Shown here in pieces: positions 26,601-44,152 of a stretch of DNA of 45,000 nucleotides. The notes under the pieces are model-generated. The model saw nothing but the letters and a program-made list of their open reading frames with translations. It had not been told where the DNA came from and did not search any database. Made by a program: the position numbers and the translations under genes. Position 1 is the first letter of the stretch. Every line of letters begins with the position of its first letter. The stretch comes from Bugula neritina (taxonomy: Eukaryota; Bryozoa; Gymnolaemata; Cheilostomatida; Bugulidae): assembly GCA_964035545.1 (NCBI GenBank), contig OZ037768.1, positions 1 to 45,000 on the forward strand. The letters are read 5' to 3'.

Positions 26601-28351
26601 ATAAGTTTTTTTCAGTTTTTAAGTTAATTTGATGAGCTCAAACTTACTAAAAACCCAAACTTTTTTGGGTATTGTGACTGCAATACATTAGCAGTTGATG
26701 ATGCATCAACAGTTGGTAGTACGTCAACAGTTGGTAGTACGTCAACAGTTGGTATTGCATCAACAGTTGGCGTACATCAACAGTTTGTAGTACATCAACA
26801 GTTGGCGATACATCAACAGTTGGTAGTACATCAACAGTTGGTAGTACATCAACAGTTGGACCCTTATGGCACTAAATATCTCAAGATTGTTGGTACAAAT
26901 TCTTTTGAAGGATTTACCTGGCAGTGTTAGGAAAATAGCCGATTTTCTTGGCGTGAAGCTCAGCCGCTCTCAGGTGGATAATGTGGTCAGGTCAGCCAGT
27001 TTTGACGGAATGAGAAACAGCATAGGAAAATTTCATCCAATTTTTAATAAAGGCAGGTCCCTCTTTATTTGAACATTACTTACACTACATGTGTATGACC
27101 AGCTCACTGTACTTACACTACATGTACATGTGTATGACCAGCTCACTGTACTTACACTACATGTGTATAACCAGCTCACTGTACTTACACTACATGTGTA
27201 TGACCAGCTCACTGTACTTACACTACATGTGTATGACCAGCTCACTGTACTTACACTACATGTGTATGACCAGCTCACTGTACTTACACTACATGTGTAT
27301 GACCAGCTCACTGTACTTACACTACATGTGTATAACCAGCTCACTGTACTTACACTACATGTGTATGACCAGCTCACTGTACTTACACTACATGTGTATA
27401 ACCAGCTCACTGTACTTACACTACATGTGTATAACCAGCTCACTGTACTTACACTACATGTGTATAACCAGCTCACTGTACTTACACTACATGTGTATAA
27501 CCAGCTCACTGTACTTACACTACATGTGTATGACCAGCTCACTGTACTTACACTACATGTGTATGACCAGCTCACTGTACTTACACTACATGTGTATGAC
27601 CAGCTCACTGTACTTACACTACATGTGTATAACCAGCTCACTGTACTTACACTACATGTGTATGACCAGCTCACTGTACTTACACTACATGTGTATGACC
27701 AGCTCACTGTACTTACACTACATGTGTATAACCAGCTCACTGTACTTACACTACACGTGTATGACCAGCTCACTGTACTTACACTACACGTGTATAACCA
27801 GCTCACTGTACTTACACTACACGTGTATGACCAGCTCACTGTACTTACACTACATGTGTATGACCAGCTCACTGTACTTACACTACATGTGTATGACCAG
27901 CTCACTGTACTTACACTACATGTGTATGACCAGCTCACTGTACTTACACTACATGTGTATGACCAGCTCACTGTACTTACACTACATGTACATGTGTATG
28001 ACCAGCTCACTGTACTTACACTACATGTGTATGACCAGCTCACTGTACTTACACTACATGTGTATGACCAGCTCACTGTACTTACACTACATGTGTATAA
28101 CCAGCTCACTGTACTTACACTACATGTGTATGACCAGCTCACTGTACTTACACTACATGTGTATAACCAGGTCACTGTACTTACACTACATGTGTATGAC
28201 CAGCTAGTTCAACTGTGCCAAAACTTGTGTATTTAAAGGAAAAACTGGCAGCTGGAAGACTGTGTTGAATGCCCAGCAAGATGAAGCTATGGATAGATGG
28301 ATTGAGAGTGAAATGGAAGGGCTGGAAGACTTAAACATCGGGCTGGAGTGA
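20682..28351 (+). CDS. Cytosolic-type sulfotransferase (8 exons, 319 aa)
   Basis: Transfers sulfonate from PAPS to a hydroxyl or amine acceptor; the acceptor cannot be predicted. Exons: 20682-20769, 23586-23741, 23937-24065, 25326-25438, 25803-25926, 26144-26238, 26911-27052 and 28239-28351. All junctions keep phase. Visible motifs are the 5'-phosphosulfate loop TYPKSGT (77-83, split by intron 2), KSHLP with the expected catalytic His146, the 3'-phosphate motif RRNPKDV (167-173) with Ser176, TYEELL then DLPGSVRKIADFLG (about 229-249), and the PAPS-binding KGKTGSWK (282-289). The length fits the family (about 290-320 aa). The first exon is the weakest part: it encodes a hydrophobic stretch (about residues 9-18) that typical cytosolic SULTs lack. 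Intron 7 appears to be GC-AG (donor GCAGGT at 27053). All seven introns contain tandem arrays. It is the most telomere-proximal gene in the window. Confidence 0.86.
20785..23455 (+). repeat. Intron 1 minisatellite, 14-bp unit (about 190 copies)
   Basis: Unit is close to TACCCTCTGTATAC, with C/T and A/C variants (TACTCTCTGTATCC and so on). It begins about 15 bp after the donor of exon 1 and stops about 130 bp before exon 2. Because 3 units make 42 bp without stop codons, two plus-strand frames stay open for more than 900 codons; these are not proteins. Confidence 0.95.
23752..23856 (+). repeat. Intron 2 minisatellite, 15-bp unit
   Basis: About seven copies of CTGTATACCTCATAC. It starts 10 bp after the donor following the split PAPS loop. 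Confidence 0.85.
24066..24755 (+). repeat. Intron 3 minisatellite, 39-bp unit (about 18 copies)
   Basis: The unit includes ATTATACCTTCAGTACGTAT followed by TTACCTGCGCTATTATAAT. The array starts at the splice donor itself: the intron's first bases, GTATTATACCTTCAG, match the unit except at the first base. Later copies are shortened and drift (CGTTCAGTGTATTTACC). Confidence 0.92.
24756..25325 (+). repeat. Rest of intron 3 with AT-rich direct repeats
   Basis: After about 250 bp of unique sequence, 25000-25280 holds about 7 imperfect copies of an element containing ATAAAACTAATATCATAC and TTACAATATATTATAAT. A pyrimidine tract and TCTAG precede exon 4 at 25326. Confidence 0.7.
25471..25578 (+). 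repeat. Intron 4 minisatellite, 20-bp unit
   Basis: About five copies of TCATCTATACTCTCTCTGAG, with CTA/CCG variants in the centre. Confidence 0.85.
25969..26110 (+). repeat. Intron 5 minisatellite, 28-bp unit (5 copies)
   Basis: The unit contains TACTAGTACTACTATG then TTATCAGTTATG. The copies are nearly identical and lie between 42 bp after the donor and 33 bp before exon 6. Confidence 0.88.
26244..26495 (+). repeat. Intron 6 minisatellite A, 19-bp unit
   Basis: About 13 copies of TAGTTAGTACTACAGTGTG. The array starts 6 bp after the donor of exon 6 (GTCTGTAGTTTGTACTAC...), so the donor context resembles the unit. Confidence 0.9.
26691..26860 (+). repeat. Intron 6 minisatellite B, 18-bp unit
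   Basis: About 9-10 copies of CATCAACAGTTGGTAGTA. It is a second, unrelated array in the same intron and ends about 50 bp before the exon 7 acceptor. Confidence 0.9.
27078..28205 (+). repeat. Intron 7 minisatellite, 33-bp unit (about 34 copies)
   Basis: The unit comprises ACTTACACTACATGTGTATG then ACCAGCTCACTGT. Copies differ mainly at GTATGACC/GTATAACC and ACATGT/ACACGT. Two units carry an extra 6 bp (near 27121 and 27985). Since 33 bp is 11 codons, stop-free frames of about 370-380 codons arise on both strands. The array nearly fills the intron. Confidence 0.95.
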
Positions 28352-29265
28352 AGCAAGCAGCTCATAAATGTTTCATCTTAAATAGTAACACACTACACAG
28401 ACATTGCATGTTATTTGTATTCTTATTTTCAACGGCTATACTACTGCTTTAAAGAGAGAGCTGTTTGTTGTGTATTTAGAAGTGCTGGTGCAATATAAGT
28501 GGTGCTCACACGCAAGCTGTGAAACAAATATAAAAAATATTCTGCAAATACTAAATCATTTTATAAGTAAATGCTTAGCTCTCTACTCATGTATGAGGAA
28601 CTGCAGAGTAAACCTGCTTTAGTTTCCTGACTGATCAGAAGTACTTATGAAATTAGGAATAAGCAGTTAACACAGTTTGTAATGAAACACAGGCTTGGCT
28701 CAAGTCATATTGACTCGAATACTTGAACGCTTGTGACTTCATCCAAATTGGTGGAATCATTAACTCTACTTCACTGGCTCAACTGATTGTTTTGCTTGAA
28801 CTCTTTTAGATTGCTGCGAGTGTTTGATCAATTGCTGCGAGTGTTTGATCAATTGCTGCAAGTGTTGGAAAGTTTGTCAAGTTAGTGTCTGAAAGTGGTT
28901 ATATTAATCTTTAGCTCTTTCATATCAGAGATATTAGAAATTGACTTGACTAGATACTTGCTGATCGTCTAAAAGTGTCGACTGATTTAAAATGAGTTGG
29001 TAATTCATGATGCATCTACTGAAAATGGAAACTATAGAAATTACAAGACACTCTCTAGAAATTAAATCCTTCATCTCTGCATTGTTATAGCAAGTATTGT
29101 ACCATTGTTGTTGTACTGTATCATTGTTGGTTGTAGTGTATCCTTGTTGTATTGTACCATTGTTGTTGTATTGTATCATTGTTGTTGTATTTTACCATTG
29201 CTGGTTGTATTGTATCATTGTTGGTTGTATTGTACTATTGTTGGTTATCATAAACTTTTTCTGTC
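28352..29265. other. Intergenic: sulfotransferase 3' end to VAP-like gene 5' end
   Basis: No gene was seen. No canonical AATAAA was found after the sulfotransferase stop. It holds a 21-bp tandem repeat (ATTGCTGCGAGTGTTTGATC, about 2.8 copies, 28810-28868). At 29092-29250 are about eight imperfect 20-bp units resembling TGTATCATTGTTGGTTGTAT, which end 15 bp before the next gene's ATG. They may lie in its 5' UTR or in a 5' UTR intron. Confidence 0.6.
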
Positions 29266-36583
<7,318 letters not shown>

Positions 36584-36894
36584 ATGTGATACCTAACAGA
36601 ATTATGGACAGAACCTGAAGTTGAATTATTATTATCTATTAGTTCAACAACAATTGAAAAGTGTAAATAAAGAACAAGAATTAGTTGGCCAAATTCAACA
36701 AATAACGAATAAAAATATATAAACATAAAAGTTATAACAAACTAACCCATAAAAAGTTTGTAAAATAATAATTTTAAAAGAAAATAGTTTTCCACAATAT
36801 TTAAAAAAAATACAAACGTAATATTATCAAACATTTGACAGTAATATAGCAATACTACTCAGTAATATAACAGTGCAGTTATATCTGGAGGCAA
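36584..36894. other. Convergent 3' intergenic region
   Basis: 311 bp of AT-rich DNA separate the stop codons of the VAP-like gene (+) and the CDK5RAP3 gene (-). A plus-strand AATAAA lies at 36666-36671. No canonical signal was seen for the minus-strand gene. Confidence 0.7.
36666..36671 (+). promoter_or_regulatory. Polyadenylation signal AATAAA
   Basis: Canonical hexamer starting 83 bp after the VAP-like gene's stop codon, in AT-rich sequence. Confidence 0.65.
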
Positions 36895-39800
36895 TTACAT
36901 AGAATTAATCTCTCCCATTATGTTGACGATTCTATTTTTGTATTTGGTAGATATTTCCTTTTCTACCTACAAATAAAAATAGTTTTTGGGTCATTCACTG
37001 CATGCCAAAACGGAATGGCTTTCATTTGATGAGAATTCTCACTATAATATACTAGTAATACATACTATAATATACTAGTAATACATACTATACTATACTA
37101 GTAATTCATACTATACTATACTAGTAACACATGCTATACTATACTAGCAATACATGCTATACTATACTAGTAATACATGCTATACTATACTAGTAATACA
37201 TGCTATACTATACTAGTAATACATGCTATACTATACTAGTAATACATACTATACTATACTAGTAATACATGCTATACTATACTAGTAATACATACTATAC
37301 TAGTAATACATACTATACTATACTAGTAATACATACTATACTATACTAGTAACACATACTATACTATACTAGTAACACATGCTATACTATACTAGTAATA
37401 CATACTATACATACTAAAGCTATACTAGTAATACATACTATAGCTATACTAGTAATACATACTATACATACTAGTAATACATACTATAATATACTAGTAA
37501 TACATACTATAGCTATACTATAATATAAAAGTAACACAAGCCACACCAGTTTCTTAAGCTCCAGCGTCTTTTCTTTAACCAAACTAATCTTAGGTTTGGT
37601 GACTTTCTCTTCTTCAGCTGCTTCCTCTCTCTTCAGGATCATCAATCTCCCAGTAGCCGCCATCTTGTCTGACTGACTCAGTAGTTTAATAATATCTTCA
37701 GTTACCCTCTCCACATACCTGAGTGTGACATAACTCATACCTGAGTGTGACATAACTCATACCTGAGTGTGACATAACTCATACCTGAGTGTGACATAAC
37801 TCATACCTGAGTGTGACATAACTCATACCTGAGTGTGACATAACTCATACCTGAGTGTGACATAACTCATACCTGAGTGTGACATAACTCATACCTGAGT
37901 GTGACATAACTCATACCTGAGTGTGACATAACTCATACCTGAGTGTGACATAATTCATACCTGAGTGTGACATAACTTTACAGTTAAACTGTAGTGAAAG
38001 ATAATTACATCCTAGTATCAGTCTAGTAACAGACACACAACTTACTTACTTACTTACCGAGGAGAGTTCCGAATAGACATGAGTTGCTGCAGCTTAGGAG
38101 AAGAGGCTTTCAAGTTTACTTCTCTAACTTTGGACATCATTGAGCGCAAGTCGTTGTGAGAAATTTGGAGAGAAAGTGGTGCAGACTGTATTAGACTGAG
38201 AACTATGACGTCCGTACCTTCAGTCATATCTTCCAACCGTTGGGAGAGGAACAACTCCAACTACAAGCAACAACTTACTAAAACTCTCTGAACAAACTCT
38301 AAACATCTCTAGATGACATACTGAATGAACATTACTCTAAAGTCTAATACCTCAATTAACTCATCCATGAACTGAAATCTGGTGGCCGGATTATCTAGCA
38401 CAGTCAAGGCATCTTTCCCTCTCGCCACTCCGCCATCTCTTGCATCACCACACAACTCTGTCGTGTCTGCCTCGTCCCATTGGATGGCAAGTTCTGCATT
38501 TCCTTGCTCATTGAGCTCTATGTCAACCTCATTCTGTGAATAGCATAGCAACAAGTGGAGTACATTGTCTAGTGACAATATGTGAATCTATAACACTGTT
38601 ATTATACATTCTATTAACAGAAATGATGGAAGAGCAATAAACTTACATCTCCAAAGTCTATTTCGTCCTGCTCAACGCCCACATCTTCTCCAAAGTCTAT
38701 AGTTCCCCAGTCAATCTGCAGAAAGACGAGGTAGTCACACAAACATGTTACTGCAGTGTAGAGATTGTATCTCAGAAGAAAATATGTATGAGAGAACCCA
38801 CCTCGCTGTCCAGCTGCTCCTCTGAACTCATCTCTGAAGACATGAGTGACTGACTGAAACATGTGCTGTCAATGGAGGAGGTGGGTGGTCTGTTGTTTCT
38901 CCATTCATAAGTTGTGATATTCCCTTTCTGTATGACTGTACGCAACAACGGGCATATGACAGTCTCGTGTCTACAGTGTATATAATACAGAGTATACAAT
39001 ACAGAGCGTATAATACAGAGTATATAATACAGAGTATACAATACAGAGCGTATAATACAGAGTATACAATACAGAGCGTATAATACAGAGTATATAATAC
39101 AGAGTGTATAATACAGAGCGTATAATACAGAGTATATAATACAGAGTATATAATACATAGTGTATAATACAGAGTATATAATACAGAGTATATAATACAT
39201 AGTGTATAATACAGAGTATATAATACAGAGTGTATAATACAGAGTATATAATACAGAGCATATAATATTCATGTAACATACCCAGAATTAATGAAGTTGA
39301 TGAACTTTGTGTAATAGTCGAGACCGGGGAGTAGAGATTTGGCTGCATTGGCAATGTCATTATATGTATTGGACAGATCAGCTGCTAGCAAGAGTAACTC
39401 TCTCTTTACATTCCTTCCCTGTAGAATATACAATACCCACTACAGTATACACACTACCCACTACAGTATACACACTACTCACTACAGTATACACACTACT
39501 CACTACAGTATACACACTACAGTATACACACTACCCACTACAGTATACACACTACACACTACAGTATACACACTACCCACTACAATATACGCACTACCCA
39601 CTACAGTATACACACTACCCAATACAGTATACACACTACCCAATACAGTATACACACTACCCAATACAGTATACACACAACTCACTACAGTATACACATT
39701 ACAGTATACACACTACCCAATACAGTATACACACAACCCAATACAGTATACACACAACTCACTACAGTATACACACTACCCACTACAGTATACACAATAC

Positions 39801-41464
39801 CCAATACAGTATACACAATACCCACTACAGTATACACAATACCCACTACAGTATACACACTACTCACTACAGTATACACACTACAGTATACACAATACAC
39901 ACTACAGTATACACACTACCCACTACAGTATACACACAACTCACTTCGATGCCATATTGCTGACACATGTCTGCATATTTGGCTCTGAAATCAGCTGAGA
40001 GACTGCTATATTCAGCCTCCTTCCTAAGAGAGTCTTGCTGACTTTTGACGCATTTTGCAACTTGCCTTTTCAATGCTGGAAGCTCATAGTTGACATTTCT
40101 AGACAGCATTTGTGCTGCTTCAGCTGCAGGATAAATATACATACGTATATCATGGTAGGATATAATATATACGTATATCATGGTAGGATAAAATATATAC
40201 GTATATCATGGTAGGATATAATATATACGTATATCATGGTAGGATATAATATATACGTATATCATGGTAGGATATAGTATATACGTATATTATGGTAGGA
40301 TATAGTATATACGTATATCATGGTAGGATATAATATATACGTATATTATGGTAGGATATAATATATACGTATATTATGGTAGGATATAGTATATACGTAT
40401 ATCATGGTAGGATATAATATATACGTATATCATGGTAGGATATAATATATACGTATATCATGGTAGGATATAATATATACGTATATTATGGTAAGATATA
40501 ATATATACGTATATCAAGGTAGGATGTAGTATGACATAAAATCTACTTACCCAGATAAACACAGTCCACCTTATACAGCTGTACTACTTCTTGCCAGTCC
40601 TACCAACAAAACATAATAGCATGTATCCTCTCTGTACCCCTACTTTCTTACTATACTACCCTCTGTGTACCCCTACTCTCTCACTATACTACCCTCTGTG
40701 TAACCCTACTCTCTCACTATACTACCCTCTATGTACCCCTACTCTCTCACTATACTACCCTCTATGTACCCCTACTCTCTTACTATACTACCCTCTGTGT
40801 ACCCCTACTCTCTCACTATACTACCCTCTGTGTACCCCTACTCTCTCACTATACTACTCTCTGTGTACCCCTACTCTCTCACCATACTACCCTCTGTGTA
40901 CCCCTACTCTCTCACTATACTACCCTCTGTGTACCTCAATGCCACTCTCTCACCTTCATCCTCTGAGAGGAGTAACTCCCAAATATGTTTTTAGAGTTGG
41001 CTTCAGTAGTCTTCAGTATTTCAATTATCCTCAGACAATGAAAGTAATTTATGTCTACAACAATAACAGTAACACCTAACGTACAGTATTTCAATATGAA
41101 AAACACCATAGTTACGTATAGCATTGCTACTAGAGCAGTACCTTATTTCATAGCCTGTCTTAGACATAGCAATACATACAAGTGCCTGTTAGAAGGGAAG
41201 TTATCTCATCATGAGCCGGCATATCCTGTATCGCAGTGTTTATCTTCTCTCGTATTTTAATGGCACTTTCTTGCCAGTTGGCCTTGCAGTGACGTCTCTT
41301 TACCAGCCAGTCTGCAAAATATGATAGCATGTACCAGTTGCTAGGTATAGCACGTACCAGTTGCTAGGAATAGCACGTACCAGTTGCTAGGAAAAGCACG
41401 TACCAGCTGCTACGAACCTACCTGATAGTTTGTTGTAGTGTATATCAATGGGCATATCCTCCAT
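36895..41464 (-). CDS. CDK5RAP3: CDK5RAP3 (C53/LZAP) orthologue, complete (12 exons, 502 aa)
   Basis: In animals CDK5RAP3 works with UFL1 and DDRGK1 as the UFM1 ligase complex at the ER and as an ER-phagy receptor. Exons, 5' to 3': 41464-41422, 41311-41180, 41054-40954, 40599-40551, 40123-39945, 39418-39282, 38970-38802, 38715-38647, 38533-38351, 38260-38058, 37718-37547 and 36966-36895. Lengths sum to 1509 nt with every phase consistent. Length and order match human CDK5RAP3 (about 506 aa). Shared blocks include MPIDI near the start, IREKIN, NYFHCLRI, NIFGSYSSQRMKDWQE, RNVNYELPALK, TYEWR, GVARGKDALT, YVERVTE and VNIMG near the end. The acidic region (271-313) has IDWG once, IDFG twice and IQWD, against several IDWG motifs in human. 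The ATG context (A at -3, G at +4) is strong. A 5' UTR acceptor near 41487 is possible. Confidence 0.97.
37040..37535 (-). repeat. CDK5RAP3 intron 11 minisatellite, 23-bp unit (about 21 copies)
   Basis: On the plus strand the unit contains CATGCTATACTATACTAGTA then ATA. It ends about 12 bp from the exon 11 donor. Confidence 0.92.
37719..37978 (-). repeat. CDK5RAP3 intron 10 minisatellite, 22-bp unit copying the 3' splice site
   Basis: Twelve nearly identical units (plus strand ACCTGAGTGTGACATAACTC then AT) start exactly at the exon 11 boundary. On the gene strand each unit reads CACACTCAGGTATGA, and the authentic junction is CACACTCAG|GTATGTGG. Each unit thus repeats the acceptor AG and the first five exonic bases. 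Confidence 0.95.
38985..39268 (-). repeat. CDK5RAP3 intron 6 minisatellite, 14-bp unit
   Basis: About 20 copies of ATACAGAGTATATA (plus strand), with GCGT and GTGT variants. The gene-strand form contains ACTCTGTAT, also found in the 14-bp array of the sulfotransferase intron 1. Confidence 0.9.
39425..39940 (-). repeat. CDK5RAP3 intron 5 minisatellite, 21-bp unit copying the donor context
   Basis: About 24 copies of CTACAGTATACACACTACCC plus A (plus strand). On the gene strand the intron begins GTGAGTTGTGTGTATAC at 39944, and the same GTGAGTTGTGTGTATAC recurs inside several units (for example near 39672-39690 and 39750-39770). Confidence 0.92.
40136..40530 (-). repeat. CDK5RAP3 intron 4 minisatellite, 26-bp unit (about 15 copies)
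   Basis: On the plus strand the unit contains TATCATGGTAGGATATAATA then TATACG. It begins about 12 bp from the exon 5 acceptor and runs nearly to the exon 4 donor. Gene-strand units share TATCCT with the acceptor region. Confidence 0.93.
40620..40940 (-). repeat. CDK5RAP3 intron 3 minisatellite, 32-bp unit copying the donor
   Basis: About 10 copies containing TACTCTCTCACTATACTACC then CTCTGTGTACCC (plus strand). On the gene strand the exon 3 donor reads AAG|GTGAGAGAGT, and every unit contains TATAGTGAGAGAGT. The plus-strand TATACTACCCTCTGT segment also matches the sulfotransferase intron 1 unit. Confidence 0.93.
41331..41415 (-). repeat. CDK5RAP3 intron 1 short tandem repeat
   Basis: About 3.5 copies of a 24-bp element containing GTACCAGTTGCTAGGAATAG (plus strand) in a 110-bp intron. 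Confidence 0.85.
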
Positions 41465-41689
41465 TGTGCCAAATGTCTAGGATATCTGCAATATTTATAA
41501 TAAAATTTTTAGCAACTAGCATTAGAATTATAACTCAGAACTATATTCACAGAAAATTGATAGTGATACTTGATAGTCATTGAGTCATAGTCATACTGAT
41601 ACTTATTAACATTGCCATGGCTATTGGCCTCTGGGATTGCGATTAACTGTGCCAATCAATTCATAGTAAAGTTTGAGTTCCACTCATCA

Positions 41690-41880
41690 GTCAACACTAA
41701 TAGTAATAGTGATACTCATAGCGACAGTAATAGTCGATTACACTATTACTATTAGTATTACTAATACTATTACTATTAGTTTTAGGCACTGCTGTACTAA
41801 ATATAATACTAATACTAATAGTAACACTAATACTGAGTACAGCCTGAGTAGTGAGTAGTACTAATACTAATACAATTACA
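41690..41880. repeat. (ACTAAT)-type simple repeat
   Basis: Alternating TACTAATAC/GTATTAGTA elements in both orientations, self-complementary over tens of bases. Confidence 0.7.
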
Positions 41881-41984
41881 ATAGTAATACTGATAGTCTT
41901 ATACTATTTATTTAAAATTCGTCCTTAGGCTTATCCTAATCAGTAATACTAATCATAATGCCATACTCATACTGATAGTGACTA

Positions 41985-42035
41985 TGATAATGATAATGAT
42001 AATCATCAAGTGATTATCATAATGATAATGATAAC
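41985..42035. repeat. Hairpin-forming GATAAT repeat
   Basis: GATAATCA and TGATTATC flank a 5-nt loop (about 41998-42018). GATAAT repeats extend both arms imperfectly. Confidence 0.6.
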
Positions 42036-42375
42036 CAGTATGAATGTTATTGTTAGTGTTACAATAATTATAATAATACTAACAAGAGCAAAGCCAATGC
42101 GACTGCAATATTTACAGGTGACGCATTTGTAAGTTAAACTTAAAGTTAATGAAGTAGTGGTGGTGGTAGTAGTACTAGTAGTTGTCGATGGCCAACGTGA
42201 CAATGATGTATGGTCGGGAAAGATGTAAATAATATGCTATGCGTCAATTGTTGATGAAGAGATCATGAAAATTTTAATTACATTTAGCTCTTACACTATT
42301 CACCAAGTTAGATGAATATTTAATACGATTAGTCTATAGGGCATAGGGCTAGGCTATTGTATTTGTAGTCATTAA

Positions 42376-42394
42376 AAGCTGCTATAAGCAGCTT
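42376..42394. repeat. Perfect short inverted repeat
   Basis: AAGCTGCT and AGCAGCTT are separated by ATA, giving an 8-bp stem. A related GCTGCTTATAGCA occurs near 42528. The overlapping 12-bp palindromes TTAAACGTTTAA and ACGTTTAAACGT lie at 42459-42474. Confidence 0.7.
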
Positions 42395-43019
42395 CAATTT
42401 GGGAGTGACTCAATATAGCAGTAATTTGAGATTCTCAAGATTAAAGTTGGGGTTCAACTTAAACGTTTAAACGTCTCACTCTGAGGACGAGATTCCAAGC
42501 TACTGCACTCAGTTACTCTTAGCTCGGGCTGCTTATAGCAAGATTTGGTAATAAGTAGCTAGAGGTAGCGCAAAGTTAGGGGCTATCTATTGCGGTGTTG
42601 GTAACTACATTGAGCTCAAAGTCCCCAACTCCACATGTGATACCTCCGAACCACTGGGCTCAGTAACTACCACATTTGTGCTGCTTTAAGCGATTTTGAT
42701 GTTAAATTGTATTGATGTTACTCCACTGCGCTGAATTGGAGCCATCTATTTCTAATTTTATTTTTATTTTTCTTTTGTAACTCAAACTGTAATTAGTATT
42801 ATTATGCTATACTTTAATAACAAATAATTTAATACCTTGGTACTGACTCCTATGGCTATTAGTATAATAATAAAAACTATTAGACTTAGTCTCACTCTTA
42901 GTCTTAGTCTTAGATTGAGAGTTGGTATTATAATTATTAATATTATTTTATTATAACTATAACTATAAAATTAAATATTCATATTCATACTGCTATAAGA
43001 TTAAGTATAACTATTAGTA

Positions 43020-43250
43020 TTACTATTAGTATTTGTGTATTACTATTAGTATTTGTGTATTACTATTACCATTACTATTAGTATTAGTATTAGTAATAGT
43101 AATACTAATAATAATATTAATACTAATACTAATAGTATTACTATAACTATTACTATTAGTATTAGTATTACTATTAGTATTAGTATTAGTATTACTATTA
43201 GTATTAGTATTATTACTATTAGTATTAGTAATACTGTATTAGTATTACTA
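43020..43250. repeat. (ATTAGT/ATTACT) simple repeat
   Basis: Dense TATTACTATTAGTATTAG-type repeats with a strand switch near 43085-43130, so the tract is partly self-complementary. Confidence 0.85.
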
Positions 43251-43614
43251 GATAAAATTGAAGATATGCACAGCAGACAGGGTTGCTCTATGAGTCTATC
43301 AATATTAATATTTAATTATTAATGTAACACTTAGCAGTTAGTGTTGCACTTGCTCACTTACAGTTACTGTTAGTGTTACACTTAGGTCTTAGTCTAAGTC
43401 TTATAAATTATAGTAAAATAAAGATTAATGTTAAGAGCAAGTCTTAGTCATTGAGGCTGCAGCTGTTAGTCATTTGCAATTACAGTTTTAGTGACTTTTC
43501 TCAGGGTAAGACTTAGAGTTATCGCAAGAAAAGTAAATAAAAAGTTAGTGTTGCTAAAACTGTAAAAGTGAAACTGAAAGTAAGTGATCTAGTGCAAATC
43601 TGACTTCTAACTCT

Positions 43615-43808
43615 TAAACTAAGAGTAAGTGTAACTGTTACTCTAAGACTAAGAGTAAGTGTAACTGTTACTCTAAGAGTAAGTGTAACTGTTACTCTAA
43701 GACTAAGAGTAAGTGTAACTGTTACTCTAAGACTAAGAGTAAGTGTAACTGTTACTCTAAGAGTAAGTGTAACTGTTACTCTAAGACTAAGAGTAAGTGT
43801 AACTGTTG
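43615..43808. repeat. Palindromic tandem array, 30-bp and 21-bp units alternating
   Basis: Seven repeats built from ACTAAGAGTAAGTGTAACTG and TTACTCTAAG. Some units lack the ACTAAG segment and are 9 bp shorter. Each unit contains the near-palindrome GTAACTGTTAC and the inverted pair TTACTCT/AGAGTAA. Confidence 0.9.
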
Positions 43809-44152
43809 TAATATCTGGTCCTACTCACTCGACAGTCTGTGTAAGAGTCCCTTGTGCTGTCTTTACTTTCACTCTCACAATAGCCAATATCCAAGCCATA
43901 CAAGCTGGTAGGAAATCTGAATGCTTGTAAGGCAGTTAGCCAATCACCTCAGGTTAGCTTGTAGCTTATCTGCTAAAGACTATAAACTACATTATATTCC
44001 AACTGTCACTCTAAAACTAAAAGTAAGTGTTGCTGTAAGTGTAAGACTAAGAGTAAGTGCAGGGTTAATACTAATACTTTTTATGCCATGAGCATAGTAT
44101 CAATATGGTATATGAATATCCCTATGGCTATTATATACGGGCCATGCTGATG

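Noticed and set aside
27033-28236. Open frames of about 370-380 codons on both strands
   Set aside because: A 33-bp unit equals 11 codons, so every frame lacking a stop in the unit stays open. The array sits inside sulfotransferase intron 7.
39307-39998. Open frames of about 218 codons on the plus strand
   Set aside because: They come from the 21-bp array in CDK5RAP3 intron 5 and run antisense to well-supported exons.
42006-42203. Minus-strand frame with a Ser/Thr run and a hydrophobic tail
   Set aside because: It is produced by GGTGGTGGTAGTAGT and GATAAT simple repeats, with no supporting splice structure or similarity.
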